Part shown: positions 1 to 10,231 of the stretch, piece by piece | How positions within the stretch are numbered: position 1 is the stretch's first letter | How the letters are laid out: each line of letters begins with the position of its first letter | Program-made: the position numbers and the translations under genes | DNA from: Cymbomonas tetramitiformis | Lineage: Eukaryota > Chlorophyta > Pyramimonadophyceae > Pyramimonadales > Pyramimonadaceae | Assembly: GCA_001247695.2 (NCBI GenBank) | Contig: LGRX02035292.1 | Span: forward strand, 1-64,000 | Direction: 5' to 3' | Length of the DNA: 64,000 nucleotides | The notes under the pieces: generated by a model | The model's input: only the letters and a program-made list of their open reading frames with translations | The model's database searches: none | Told to the model about the DNA's origin: nothing

Positions 1-3000
1 CACAAGCGCGAGCAGTGCCCACCGCCTAGGCAGGTGGGGTGGCGTCTCGCCATGATCGCCATCATGTTGTTGCTCGACTACACAGTATCAAGCTCGTTGG
101 TGGGGCTGGACATCATGCATAACAGTGCACTGTCTGCTGGCGTGATCACACTAACAGTGCTCCACGCTGCTGCATCAGTTGCCACGCTCACTGTCCACGA
201 GGGCCCCTACTTCAGCGGTGGTGCTGCCACCTGTGAGGATGATTTGGAGGCATACTCGATGGTGGTGATGTGGCTCAGCCAGGGCACGGTGCTGTTATGC
301 GGTGGCAACCTGCCACGGGAGCAGGTTCCTATTGCACCCGCGGCCATGATGATACTGCTCTGGATACACAAATGTCACATATGTCAGCGGCAGCCATGGT
401 ACCAGAGCATGGCATGCGGGAGTGTGGCATTTGCCCTACACGGGGCATGGAGCATGGCGAGATTCTCCGCGCTGCTGTCTGGTGATGACATCGATCGGAC
501 ATTGGTGGAGGGCGTGGAGGCTACTACAGAGACCACAGTGCGCAATGATGTGGGAATGTCCGAGGAATGGATCGCCTGCTATTTGCTGTGTGCGGGGTCT
601 CATGCTATTCAATCTTGGCAAGCATATCTCTTGGAGCAGAGGGAACGAGAGGAGTTTCTTCATACTGGCGAGGTTGAGCAAGGCGCAGGAGCAGAGGGCA
701 CAGCGCAGCACAAGAATGGTGTGGACGCCGAAGGCTCGACACCAGAGCAGGACACGAGCAACGCGGTGCTGCACGGCTGGCAGCTCCACATGTGCCGGCA
801 CTCGTGGGAGGTTGCCTACTGGCAGAAGACGATGAAGTATGGCCTGAAGGCGTGGCAGGCTCGTGTATTTTCACTTTTTCCTTTTTTGGCCTTGCTGCTC
901 TATTTTTTGGAGAGCACACGATTTGTCCTGCTGGAGCTGGGTGGGTTGGTTACCCTGTACGTTGTAGCTGCACTTGCTGCCGGGAGGAGCTGGATGCCAG
1001 TCAACTGCGCTGCGGTGATGGCTGGGCTGCTGGACTATGTGGTGTGGCCCGTGTTGGTGGCCGCCATAAAGAAGAAATGGATTGGAGCTCATGTGGCGGG
1101 TATGTTCATGTATGTAGCATATGGTTTGTGGTTCGGTTTGTTAGCCCCTGGCCCAGGCACTGCGATGCTCGGCTGGATTTGGAAGGCGGCTGGGGGATTC
1201 TTATCTGCCATCATCGTGACATCTGCCCCTTTGACACAGGCATCTTCGACACAGGACAGCCAACCTGCCAGCCGCAATGCAGCAATAATACAGCAGGATG
1301 ACCTGGGCGGCATGCTGCTGTGTATGGTGGTTACTCCCATGATTGGTGCTGTGGTGAGCTACCGCAGCGAGTGGCAGAGGCGCAAGGAGTTCCTGGCGCA
1401 GCAGTGTACGCATCAGGCTGCACAGACAGCACAGACAGCAGGGGCAATGGGTCTCCCGAGCGGTACTGCTGGCGATGAGCTGATCCAGTCGCCTCTCTCC
1501 CTATGCTTCTTGAGTGAATCTCTGGAGCGCAGCTTCTGGATGCGCAAGCGCGAGCAGTGCCCACCGCCTAGGCGGGTGGGGTGGCGTCTCGCCATGATCG
1601 CCATCATGTTGATGCTCCACTGTGCACTAGCATGCTCGTTGGTGGGGCTGGACATCATGCATAACAGTGCACTGTCTGCTGGTGCGATCACACTAACAGT
1701 ACTCCACGCTGCTGCATCAGTTGCCACGCTCACTGTCCACGAGGGCCCCTACTTCAGCGGTGGTGCCGCCACCTGTGAGGATGGTTTGGAGGCATACTTG
1801 ATGGTGGTGATGTGGCTCAGCCAGGGCACGGTGCTGTTATGCGGTGGCAATCTACCACGGGAGCAGGTTCCTATTGTACCCGCGGCCATGATGATACTGC
1901 TCTGGATACACAGATGCTTCATATGTCAGCGGCAGCCATGGTACCACAGAATGGCATGCGGGAGTGTGGCATTTGCCCTACATGGGGCATGGAGCATGGC
2001 GAGATTCTCCGCGCTGCTGTCTGGTGATGACACCGATCGGACATTGGTGGAGGGTGTGGAGGCTACTACAGAGACCACAGTGCGCAATGATGTGGGAATG
2101 TCCGAGGAATGGATCGCCTGCTATTTGCTGTGTGCGGGGTCTCATGCTATTCAATCTTGGCAAGCATATCTCTTGGAGCAGAGGGAACGAGAGGAGTTTC
2201 TTCATACTGGCGAGGTTGAGCAAGGCGCAGGAGCAGAGGGCACAGCGCAGCACAAGAATGGTGTGGACGCCGAAGGCTCGACACCAGAGCAGGACACGAG
2301 CAACGCGGTGCTGCACGGCTGGCAGCTCCACATGTGCCGGCACTCGTGGGAGGTTGCCTACTGGCAGAAGACGATGAAGTATGGCCTGAAGGCGTGGCAG
2401 GCTCGTACATTTGCATTTTGTGCTGTATTGGCCTTGCTGCTCTATTTTTTGGAGAGCACGCGATTTGTCCTGCTGGAGGTGGGTGGGTTGGTTACCCTGT
2501 ACTTTGTAGCTGCACTTGCTGCCGGGAGGAGCTGGATGCCGGTCAACTGCGCTGCGGTGATGGCTGGGCTGCTGGACTATGTGGTGAGGCCCGTGTTGGT
2601 GGCCGCCATAAAGAAGAAATGGATTGGAGCTCATGCGGCGGGTATGTACCTGTGTGTAACATATGGTGTGTGGTTCGGTTTCTCAGCCCAGCTCAGCTCA
2701 GGTCCAGGCACTGCGATGCTTGGCTGGATTTGGAAGGCGGCTGGGGGATTCTTATCTACCATCATCGTGACATCTGCCTCTTTGACACAGGCATCTTGTA
2801 CACAGGACAGCCAACCTGCCAGCCGCAATGCAGCAATAATACAGCAGGATGACCTGGGCGGCATGCTGCTGTGTATGGTGGTTATTCCCATGATTGGTGC
2901 TGTGGTGAGCTACCGCAGCGAGTGGCAGAGGCGCAAGGAGTTCCTGGCGCAGCAGTGTACGCATCAGGCTGCACAGACAGCACAGACAGCAGGGGCAATG

Positions 3001-6000
3001 GGTCTCCCGAGCGGTACTGCTGGCGATGAGCTGATCCAGTCGCCTCTCTCCCTATGCTTCTTGAGTGAATCTCTGGAGCGCAGCTTCTGGATGCGCAAGC
3101 GCGAGCAGTGCCCACCGCCTAGGCGGGTGGGGTGGCGTCTCGCCATGATCGCCATCATGTTGATGCTCCACTGTGCACTAGCATGCTCGTTGGTGGGGCT
3201 GGACATCATGCATAACAGTGCACTGTCTGCTGGCGTGATCACACTAACAATACTCCACGCTGCTGCATCAGTTGCCACGCTCACTGTCCACGAGGGCCCC
3301 TACTTCAGCGGTGGTGCTGCCACCTGTGAGGATGATTTGGAGGCATACTCGATGGTGGTGATGTGGCTCAGCCAGGGCACGGTGCTGTTATGCGGTGGCA
3401 ACCTGCCACGGGAGCAGGTTCCTATTGCACCCGCGGCCATGATGATACTGCTCTGGATACACAAATGTCACATATGTCAGCGGCAGCCATGGTACCAGAG
3501 CATGGCATGCGGGAGTGTGGCATTTGCCCTACACGGGGCATGGAGCATGGCGAGATTCTCCGCGCTGCTGTCTGGTGATGACATCGATCGGACATTGGTG
3601 GAGGGCGTGGAGGCTACTACAGAGACCACAGGGCGCAATGATGTGGGAATGTCCGAGGAATGGATCGCCTGCTATTTGCTGTGTGCGGGGCTGCATGCTA
3701 TTCAATCTTGGCAAGCATATCTCTTGGAGCAGAGGGAACGAGAGGAGTTTCTTCATACTGGCGAGGTTGAGCAAGGCGCAGGAGCAGAGGGCACAGCGCA
3801 GCACAAGAATGGTGTGGACGCCGAAGGCTCGAGACCAGAGCAGGACACGAGCAACGCGGTGCTGCACGGCTGGCAGCTCCACATGTGCCGGCACTCGTGG
3901 GAGGTTGCCTACTGGCAGAAGACGATGAAGTATGGCCTGAAGGCGTGGCAGGCTCGTGTATTTTCCTTTTTTCCTTTTTTGGCCTTGCTGCTCTATTTTT
4001 TGGAGAGCACGCGATTTGTCCTGCTGGAGCTGGGTGGGTTGGTTACCCTGTACGTTGTAGCTGCACTTGCTGCCGGGAGGAGCTGGATGCCGGTCAACTG
4101 CGCTGCGGTGATGGCTGGGCTGCTGGACTATGTGGTGTGGCCCGTGTTGGTGGCCGCCATAAAGAAGAAATGGATTGGAGCTCATGTGGCGGGTATGTTC
4201 ATGTATGTAGCATATGGTTTGTGGTTCGGTTTGTTAGCCCCTGGCCCAGGCACTGCGATGCTCGGCTGGATTTGGAAGGCGGCTGGGGGATTCTTATCTG
4301 CCATCATCGTGACATCTGCTGCTGGCCACGGAGGCCTGCAGGCATCTTCGACACAGGACAGCCAACCTGCCAGCCGCAATGCAGCAATAATACAGCAGGA
4401 TGACCTGGGCGGCATGCTGCTGTGTATGGTGGTTATTCCCATGGTTGGTGCTGTGGTGAGCTACCGCAGCGAGTGGCAGAGGCGCAAGGAGTTCCTGGCG
4501 CAGCAGTGTACGCATCAGGCTGCACAGACAGCACAGACAGCAGGGGCAATGGGTCTCCCGAGCGGTACTGCTGGCGATGAGCTGATCCAGTCGCCTCTCT
4601 CCCTATGCTTCTTGAGTGAATCTCTGGAGCGCAGCTTCTGGATGCGCAAGCGCGAGCAGTGCCCACCGCCTAGGCGGGTGGGGTGGCGTCTCGCCATGAT
4701 CGCCATCATATTGCTGCTCGACTACACACTAGCATGCTCGTTGGTGGGGCTGGACAGCATGCGTGAAATGCATAGTGCACTGTCAGCTAGCGTGATCACA
4801 CTAACGGTGCTCCACGCTGCTGCATCAGTTGCCACGCTCACTGTCCACGAGGGCCCCTACTTCAGCGGCGGTGCTGCCACCTGTGAGGATGGGTTGGAGG
4901 CAAACTCGATGGTGGTGATGTGGCTCAGCCAGGGCACCGTGCTGCTATGCGGTGGCAATCTGCCATTGGATCAGCTTCCTATTACACCCGTGGCCATGCT
5001 GATACTGCTCTGGATACACAGATGCTACATATGTCAGCAGCAGCCATGGTACCAGAGCATGGCATGCGGGAGTGTGGCATTTGCCCTACATGGGGCATGG
5101 AGCATGGCGAGATTCTCCGCGCTGCTGTCTGGTGATGACACCGATCGGACATTGGTGGAGGGCGTGGAGGCTACTACAGAGACCACAGGGCGCAATGATG
5201 TGGGAATGTCCGAGGAATGGATCGCCTGCTATTTGCTGGGTGCATCCTGGCATTTTATTCAATCTTGGCAAGCATATCTCTTGGAGCAGAGGGAACGAGA
5301 GGAGTTTCTTCATACTGGCGAGGTTGAGCAAGGCGCAGGAGCGGAGGGCACAGCGCAGCACAAGAATGGTGTGGACGCCGAAGGCTCGAGACCAGAGCAG
5401 GACACGAGCAACGCGGTGCTGCACGGCTGGCAGCTCCACATGTGCCGGCACTCGTGGGAGGCCGCCTATTGGCAGAAGACGATGAAGAATGCTCTGAAGG
5501 CATGGCAGATTCGTACATTTTCATGGGGTGTTCTGGGTGTTGTATCACTTTATGTGTTAGAGAGCCAATGCTTTGCAGTGCTGGAGCTGGGTGGGTTGGT
5601 TACCCTGTCCTTTGTAGCTGCAGCTGCTGCTGGGAGGGGCTGGATGCCGGTCGACCGGGCTGCGGTGATGGCTGGGCTGCTGGACTATGTGGTGTTCCCC
5701 GTGTTGGTGGCTGCCATAAAGAAGAAATGTCCTGCAGCACACGTAACACGTGTGTTTCTTGGGTTGTGGACTGCCTTGGCAAGCCGAGGCCCAGGCACTG
5801 CGATGCTCGGCTGGATTTGGAAGGCGGCTGGGGGATTATTATCTGCCATCATCATGATATCTGCCTCTTCGACACAGGCATCTTCGACACAGGACAGCCA
5901 ACCTGCCAGCCGTAATGCAGCAATACTGCAGCAGGATGACCTGGGCGGCGTGCTGCTGTGGGTGGTCTTTATTCCCATGGTTGGTGCTGTGGGGAGCTAC

Positions 6001-8796
6001 CACAGCGAGTGGCAGAGGCGCAAGGAGTTCCTAGCGCAGCAGTGTACGCATCAGACTGCACAGACAGCACAGACAGCAGGGGCAATGGGTCTCCCGAGCG
6101 GTACTGCTGGCGATGAGCTGATCCAGTCGCCTCTCTCCCTATGCTTCTTGAGTGAATCTCTGGAGCGCAGCTTCTGGATGCGCAAGCGCGAGCAGTGCCC
6201 ACCGCCTAGGCGGGTGGGGTGGCGTCTCGCCATGATCGCCATCATGTTGTTGCTCGACTACACAGCATTATGCTCGTTGGTGGGGCTGGACAGCATGCAT
6301 AACAGTGCACTGTCTGCTGGTGCGATCACACTAACGGTGCTCCACGCTGCTGCATCAGTTGCCACGCTCACTGTCCTCCAGATCTGCTACCTGCGCAGCG
6401 GTGGTGCCGCCACCTGTGAGGATAGTTTGGAGGCATACTTGATGGTGGTGATGTGGCTCAGCCAGGGCACGGTGCTGTTATGCGGTGGCAACCTGCCACG
6501 GGAGCAGCTTCCTATTGCACCCGTGGCCATGCTGATACTGCTCTGGATACACAGATTCCACATATGTCAGCGGCAGCCATGGTACCAGAGCATGGCATGC
6601 GGAAGTGTGGCATTTGCCCTACACGGGGCATGGAGCATGGCGAGATTCTCCGCGCTGCTGTCTGGTGATGACACCGATCGGACATTGGTGGAGGGCGTGG
6701 AGGCTACTACAGAGACCACAGGGCGCAATGATGTGGGCATGTCCGAGGAATGGATCGCCTGCTATTTGCTGTGTGCGGGGTCTCATGCTATTCAATCTTG
6801 GCAAGCATATCTCTGGGAGCAGAGGGAACGAGAGGAGTTTCTTCTTCATACTGGCGAGGTTGAGCAAGGCGCAGGAGCAGAGGGCACAGCGCAGCACAAG
6901 AATGGTGTGGACGCCGAAGGCTCGAGACCAGAGCAGGACACGAGCAACGCGGTGCTGCACGGCTGGCAGCTCCACATGTGCCGGCACTCGTGGGAGACCA
7001 CCTACTGGCAGAAGATGATGCAGGATGGCCTGAAGGCGTGGCAGGCTCGTTCAAAGGCCTACTGTGGGCTTGCACTGTCAACATTTCTTTTTATGAGCAG
7101 TATGCGCTTTGCAGTGCTGGAGCTGGGTGTCTTGACAGCCATTCAGTATGTAGCTGCAGCTGCTGCCGGGAGGGGCTGGATGCCGACGGACTGGGCGTGT
7201 GTGATGGTTGCAATACTGGATTACCTGGTTTTGCCATTGCTTCAAGTGGTTTTGCTCACGCACAATCGCTTGCTTATTCTAATGTTCACTGTTTTACTCG
7301 GATCAAATCCGATATGGATCAGGCCATCACTAATGAAGGCCAACACACCAGCAGCCTTCGCCTCGCTCAATAGGATAGGCAGGGGGATTCTTGGCGCGGT
7401 CGCTTCTCTACTTTCAGCGGAGGTCCTGCTTACCCTCTGGCACGGCAGTTTCATCCTAAAAGAAGACATTTTGCACTCGGTCCAATTTCTATCGTTGCCA
7501 CTCGATGGGAAGGAATGGCTACTGCTCCATCTGCTCCTTGCTACGACTGCGGTGGTGCTGAGCTGCCACAGTGAGCATAAGTACCCACCGATGTTTGGAT
7601 CTGCGCGTTCTCAAACAGAGCACCGACGACAGCTGTTTCTGCAATATCTTGCAGGGCTGCATGGCGTGGTCATGGGCGTTGTGGTCGAGTTCGAAGTAAA
7701 ATTTTTGGATGCGGAGGAGGTCACACTTGCTTTCACATATGCGAGCCGGAGATGCTCAGAGCTGCTTTATGTGTCCCCTACTGAGATGTGCTCGAATGCC
7801 CACAGTTTTTTGTCGTTGCTGATCGACGAGCAGAGCTTGCCGTCGAGATTCCACCGGACTGTGGTGACCGCTGCACAGAATGCCAATCCAGTCGACTGGG
7901 TTGGTAGCATCCAGCCACATGCAGATCAGGATCTCACCTGGATTAATCTGACGGCCAGATGCGTGAGAGTGGACACCGCACCTAAGATAGGTAGAAAGGT
8001 TGTGAGGTACACTGGAATGTTCACCGACTACCAAAGGCGCAAACATCTAGGACAGCTATGGAGGCAGCGCACAGTCCATCTATCAGACAACCGCTTGTTC
8101 CACGTCATGAAGAACGACTTTACGGTAGCATACTACTGTGCAGAGCGCCTGCAAGCCAGAATTAAGATGGAGTGTGCTCGTAGCAAACATAATATTGAGA
8201 CGCTCGTGAAGCATGTGCACAACCTGCAGCTCGTCACGCTCCAGGTACAATCCGAATGCCACTGCCGGGCCATGGTGAACAACATCCTGGAAGGTGTGTA
8301 TGGCGGCAAGAAGTCGCTGTCCACGGTTGCGGCAGTCTTGGACGGGGTCCTTATGAACAAATTCCGGCCACACGTCGTACATGTCATCCCCAGTGAGGCC
8401 GTCAATTTGACCATGCTAGTTGACATCAAGCTGTTTTCCACCACACTCATCTTGCTTCTGTCCGATATCCTGGCGAATCCAGTGCGTGACCTTACTGCTG
8501 CAAAGCTCATTGTGCATTTGAAGATTATGGGCACGGACGTCACCGTGGACATCAAGGACTCGCTTCAGAGAAGTAGACCGCACACATTACCACCATTGCC
8601 GGCATTGTCGTCACTAAACGGCGCTCCGCCTACCTTGCGGGAATCTAAATCGTTGTTGAATCAAACGGCACTGGATGTATGCAGACACTGCATTAGCCAC
8701 ATGGGATGGCAGCTTCGATGTGGCGTTGATGTTGACCATTTAGATGAGACACTGCTGTACTCGATCATCATGCCAGATGCAGTATGCACACGATAG
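1..8796 (+). CDS. Giant tandem-repeat polytopic membrane protein with PAS-like and degenerate histidine-kinase-like tail (5' truncated by window)
   Basis: The frame is open from base 1 without an initiator and ends at TAG 8794-8796, so the gene starts upstream. It contains five head-to-tail units beginning at 34, 1576, 3127, 4678 and 6214 (514, 517, 517, 512 codons, then a divergent last unit). Each unit predicts about twelve hydrophobic helices in two related six-helix halves; each half ends in a basic stretch (LEQREREEF and SEWQRRKEF). After about 7040 the last unit diverges and runs into a soluble tail: a PAS-like region near 7690-8010, an H-box-like FHVMKNDF with His codon 8101-8103, an N-box-like LLSDILANP near 8452-8490, and a C-terminal HATPase-like end (CRHCISHMGW ... 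LLYSIIMP). The glycine-rich G1/G2 motifs are not evident, so kinase activity is doubtful. Sensor-kinase ancestry is inferred from these motifs; ligand unknown. Confidence 0.75.
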   Translation, partial: HKREQCPPPRQVGWRLAMIAIMLLLDYTVSSSLVGLDIMHNSALSAGVITLTVLHAAASVATLTVHEGPYFSGGAATCEDDLEAYSMVVMWLSQGTVLLCGGNLPREQVPIAPAAMMILLWIHKCHICQRQPWYQSMACGSVAFALHGAWSMARFSALLSGDDIDRTLVEGVEATTETTVRNDVGMSEEWIACYLLCAGSHAIQSWQAYLLEQREREEFLHTGEVEQGAGAEGTAQHKNGVDAEGSTPEQDTSNAVLHGWQLHMCRHSWEVAYWQKTMKYGLKAWQARVFSLFPFLALLLYFLESTRFVLLELGGLVTLYVVAALAAGRSWMPVNCAAVMAGLLDYVVWPVLVAAIKKKWIGAHVAGMFMYVAYGLWFGLLAPGPGTAMLGWIWKAAGGFLSAIIVTSAPLTQASSTQDSQPASRNAAIIQQDDLGGMLLCMVVTPMIGAVVSYRSEWQRRKEFLAQQCTHQAAQTAQTAGAMGLPSGTAGDELIQSPLSLCFLSESLERSFWMRKREQCPPPRRVGWRLAMIAIMLMLHCALACSLVGLDIMHNSALSAGAITLTVLHAAASVATLTVHEGPYFSGGAATCEDGLEAYLMVVMWLSQGTVLLCGGNLPREQVPIVPAAMMILLWIHRCFICQRQPWYHRMACGSVAFALHGAWSMARFSALLSGDDTDRTLVEGVEATTETTVRNDVGMSEEWIACYLLCAGSHAIQSWQAYLLEQREREEFLHTGEVEQGAGAEGTAQHKNGVDAEGSTPEQDTSNAVLHGWQLHMCRHSWEVAYWQKTMKYGLKAWQARTFAFCAVLALLLYFLESTRFVLLEVGGLVTLYFVAALAAGRSWMPVNCAAVMAGLLDYVVRPVLVAAIKKKWIGAHAAGMYLCVTYGVWFGFSAQLSSGPGTAMLGWIWKAAGGFLSTIIVTSASLTQASCTQDSQPASRNAAIIQQDDLGGMLLCMVVIPMIGAVVSYRSEWQRRKEFLAQQCTHQAAQTAQTAGAMGLPSGTAGDELIQSPLSLCFLSESLERSFWMRKREQCPPPRRVGWRLAMIAIMLMLHCALACSLVGLDIMHNSALSAGVITLTILHAAASVATLTVHEGPYFSGGAATCEDDLEAYSMVVMWLSQGTVLLCGGNLPREQVPIAPAAMMILLWIHKCHICQRQPWYQSMACGSVAFALHGAWSMARFSALLSGDDIDRTLVEGVEATTETTGRNDVGMSEEWIACYLLCAGLHAIQSWQAYLLEQREREEFLHTGEVEQGAGAEGTAQHKNGVDAEGSRPEQDTSNAVLHGWQLHMCRHSWEVAYWQKTMKYGLKAWQARVFSFFPFLALLLYFLESTRFVLLELGGLVTLYVVAALAAGRSWMPVNCAAVMAGLLDYVVWPVLVAAIKKKWIGAHVAGMFMYVAYGLWFGLLAPGPGTAMLGWIWKAAGGFLSAIIVTSAAGHGGLQASSTQDSQPASRNAAIIQQDDLGGMLLCMVVIPMVGAVVSYRSEWQRRKEFLAQQCTHQAAQTAQTAGAMGLPSGTAGDELIQSPLSLCFLSESLERSFWMRKREQCPPPRRVGWRLAMIAIILLLDYTLACSLVGLDSMREMHSALSASVITLTVLHAAASVATLTVHEGPYFSGGAATCEDGLEANSMVVMWLSQGTVLLCGGNLPLDQLPITPVAMLILLWIHRCYICQQQPWYQSMACGSVAFALHGAWSMARFSALLSGDDTDRTLVEGVEATTETTGRNDVGMSEEWIACYLLGASWHFIQSWQAYLLEQREREEFLHTGEVEQGAGAEGTAQHKNGVDAEGSRPEQDTSNAVLHGWQLHMCRHSWEAAYWQKTMKNALKAWQIRTFSWGVLGVVSLYVLESQCFAVLELGGLVTLSFVAAAAAGRGWMPVDRAAVMAGLLDYVVFPVLVAAIKKKCPAAHVTRVFLGLWTALASRGPGTAMLGWIWKAAGGLLSAIIMISASSTQASSTQDSQPASRNAAILQQDDLGGVLLWVVFIPMVGAVGSYHSEWQRRKEFLAQQCTHQTAQTAQTAGAMGLPSGTAGDELIQSPLSLCFLSESLERSFWMRKREQCPPPRRVGWRLAMIAIMLLLDYTALCSLVGLDSMHNSALSAGAITLTVLHAAASVATLTVLQICYLRSGGAATCEDSLEAYLMVVMWLSQGTVLLCGGNLPREQLPIAPVAMLILLWIHRFHICQRQPWYQSMACGSVAFALHGAWSMARFSALLSGDDTDRTLVEGVEATTETTGRNDVGMSEEWIACYLLCAGSHAIQSWQAYLWEQREREEFLLHTGEVEQGAGAEGTAQHKNGVDAEGSRPEQDTSNAVLHGWQLHMCRHSWETTYWQKMMQDGLKAWQARSKAYCGLALSTFLFMSSMRFAVLELGVLTAIQYVAAAAAGRGWMPTDWACVMVAILDYLVLPLLQVVLLTHNRLLILMFTVLLGSNPIWIRPSLMKANTPAAFASLNRIGRGILGAVASLLSAEVLLTLWHGSFILKEDILHSVQFLSLPLDGKEWLLLHLLLATTAVVLSCHSEHKYPPMFGSARSQTEHRRQLFLQYLAGLHGVVMGVVVEFEVKFLDAEEVTLAFTYASRRCSELLYVSPTEMCSNAHSFLSLLIDEQSLPSRFHRTVVTAAQNANPVDWVGSIQPHADQDLTWINLTARCVRVDTAPKIGRKVVRYTGMFTDYQRRKHLGQLWRQRTVHLSDNRLFHVMKNDFTVAYYCAERLQARIKMECARSKHNIETLVKHVHNLQLVTLQVQSECHCRAMVNNILEGVYGGKKSLSTVAAVLDGVLMNKFRPHVVHVIPSEAVNLTMLVDIKLFSTTLILLLSDILANPVRDLTAAKLIVHLKIMGTDVTVDIKDSLQRSRPHTLPPLPALSSLNGAPPTLRESKSLLNQTALDVCRHCISHMGWQLRCGVDVDHLDETLLYSIIMPDAVCTR
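34..7040 (+). repeat. Five in-frame ~1.54 kb tandem units within the membrane-protein gene
   Basis: Unit starts are marked by the same junction (REQCPPPR then VGWRLAM) at 34, 1576, 3127, 4678 and 6214. Spacings are 1542, 1551, 1551 and 1536 bp, all multiples of three, and long stretches are identical base for base, so the amplification is recent and frame-preserving. Length differences sit mainly in the loop following GGFLS (for example the insertion near 4318-4342). The first base of the window already lies in a preceding junction, so at least part of another unit lies upstream. Confidence 0.92.
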
Positions 8797-8939
8797 AAAT
8801 CCCGTGGTGAGAAGCAGGCATCTGCTCTGTCCAATGATAACGAAAGTGCGTAGATACTGCAATCTTGGATATAAGTCGCCGCACTGGACAATTGACCTGC
8901 GGCTAGCTTCCTCCTGACCACGGCTCTCAGGAAGCTACA

Positions 8940-9236
8940 GGCTGGGCTAATGTGGGTATGTGGCCAAACACAGGCGGTGCTAAATTATTCTGCGCGTGTC
9001 ATGTGAAAAAGAATACCATCTTGGATCACTTGCTCAACGAAGCGCGGTCAACACCAGATGAGTCTGAAGTAGTGAATGGGATCAGCGCCATGCAAGAGTT
9101 GCGGAGTGTGCGATTCAAGGGGATGATCAGCATGAGGCCAGGCGATCCAGAGAACGAGAAGTTGCATAAATATGTGTGAACGAGCTTTGATGCGATGATA
9201 GGAAAACATGAGGATTGTGCAAAAGTAATGTGCTGA
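8940..9236 (+). pseudogene. Receiver-domain-like remnant downstream of the sensor frame
   Basis: The frame at 8952-9179 encodes a stretch (NGISAMQELRSVRFKGMISM) that resembles the middle of response-regulator receiver domains, where a DG..A...LR segment is followed by a hydrophobic strand. TGA at 9177-9179 interrupts it, and the same frame continues with SFDAMIGK to TGA 9234-9236, matching the usual receiver end (FDA...KP). The conserved phosphoacceptor aspartate region is not found. It lies about 150 bp after the kinase-like frame, as expected for the decayed receiver of a hybrid kinase. The similarity is weak and by eye only; it could also be a chance frame. Confidence 0.4.
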
Positions 9237-9369
9237 GTGGTATAAATGATAGGATTGCCGAACTCTGGCGCCTTGAACTGAATTCGCAGGGCTGTCGCCG
9301 CACATTCCACCGGCTACATGTCTAAACATTAGAATTTGTGGGCACAAGTTGGCACTTCGTACTGATGAG

Positions 9370-10231
9370 TTTGAGATAACTCAAGCAAAAGGACCCATAG
9401 AGCGTGATGCCACTAAATGGGTAGGGCACATTTGGGGACTCTTTAGCACTGTTAGGCACACGTTGACGCTTTTAGGGGCATGTTCCTAAAAGTGTCCTCA
9501 CTGTCCCTAAAGGTGTCCTCCATGTCCTTAAAGTGTCCCCACTGCCCCTAAATGTGCCCTGATCGTTCCAAATCATGACTCACCTATCCCACGTGGGCAC
9601 ATTTACCTACGTAGCATTAAAACAACAGAACGTGTATTGAATCTGGGGGAGGGAGGGGACCGTCCATTTACCGTCCCCGACATAAGACAACTAATATCTG
9701 CATTTTTTTCGATTGTCCAGAGGGAAAGTCCCAAATTCAATGTAACGCAATGTTCATGTCGAACGGCAATGCTTTTAGAAGAATTTCTTACATGAGTTTT
9801 ATCTCTTAAATATCCCCGACGATTTATTAAAAAATATGTTTCGAGAAAAAATATATTTTTCGAGAGAACATTTTTTCAGGCTAGCAACTTGAGTTGGCAT
9901 CTTCGCCATATTGAAAATTCGCTATTTTTCTCGATTATAAAATGTGCTGGTAATGCCACGTGGCATATATGCGATTTCCGTCCAATCCACGATTAACACG
10001 ATGCAGATCTGACACCCATCTTATATATGTTCCGTTCCGCGGCGTATCAGCGTTCGTGCTTCTATCCCGTGCTGTCCCTAAATGTCTCCCCAGCACTGTC
10101 CCTAAATATTTGTCGAAGTGTCCCCAAATGTGTCAGAGTGTTCCTAAATGTGTCGAAGTAGTGTCCTAAATGTGCCCGACCCATTTAGGGACATGTCCGT
10201 ATATGGACCCTTTTGCATAACGTAGCTCAAA
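9370..10231. mobile_element. MITE-like non-autonomous DNA transposon with terminal inverted repeats
   Basis: The left end (TTTGAG, then GCAAAAGG, then TAAATGGGTAGGGCACATTT) is mirrored at the right end (AAATGTGCCCGACCCATTTA, then CCTTTTGC, then CTCAAA). This gives imperfect terminal inverted repeats of about 75 bp at 9370-9445 and 10156-10231. Just inside lie degenerate short repeats of the form CCTAAATGTGTCC (9460-9570 and 10065-10180). The centre is AT-rich and has no credible coding frame, so any transposase would be supplied in trans. No convincing target-site duplication was seen. Confidence 0.75.
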
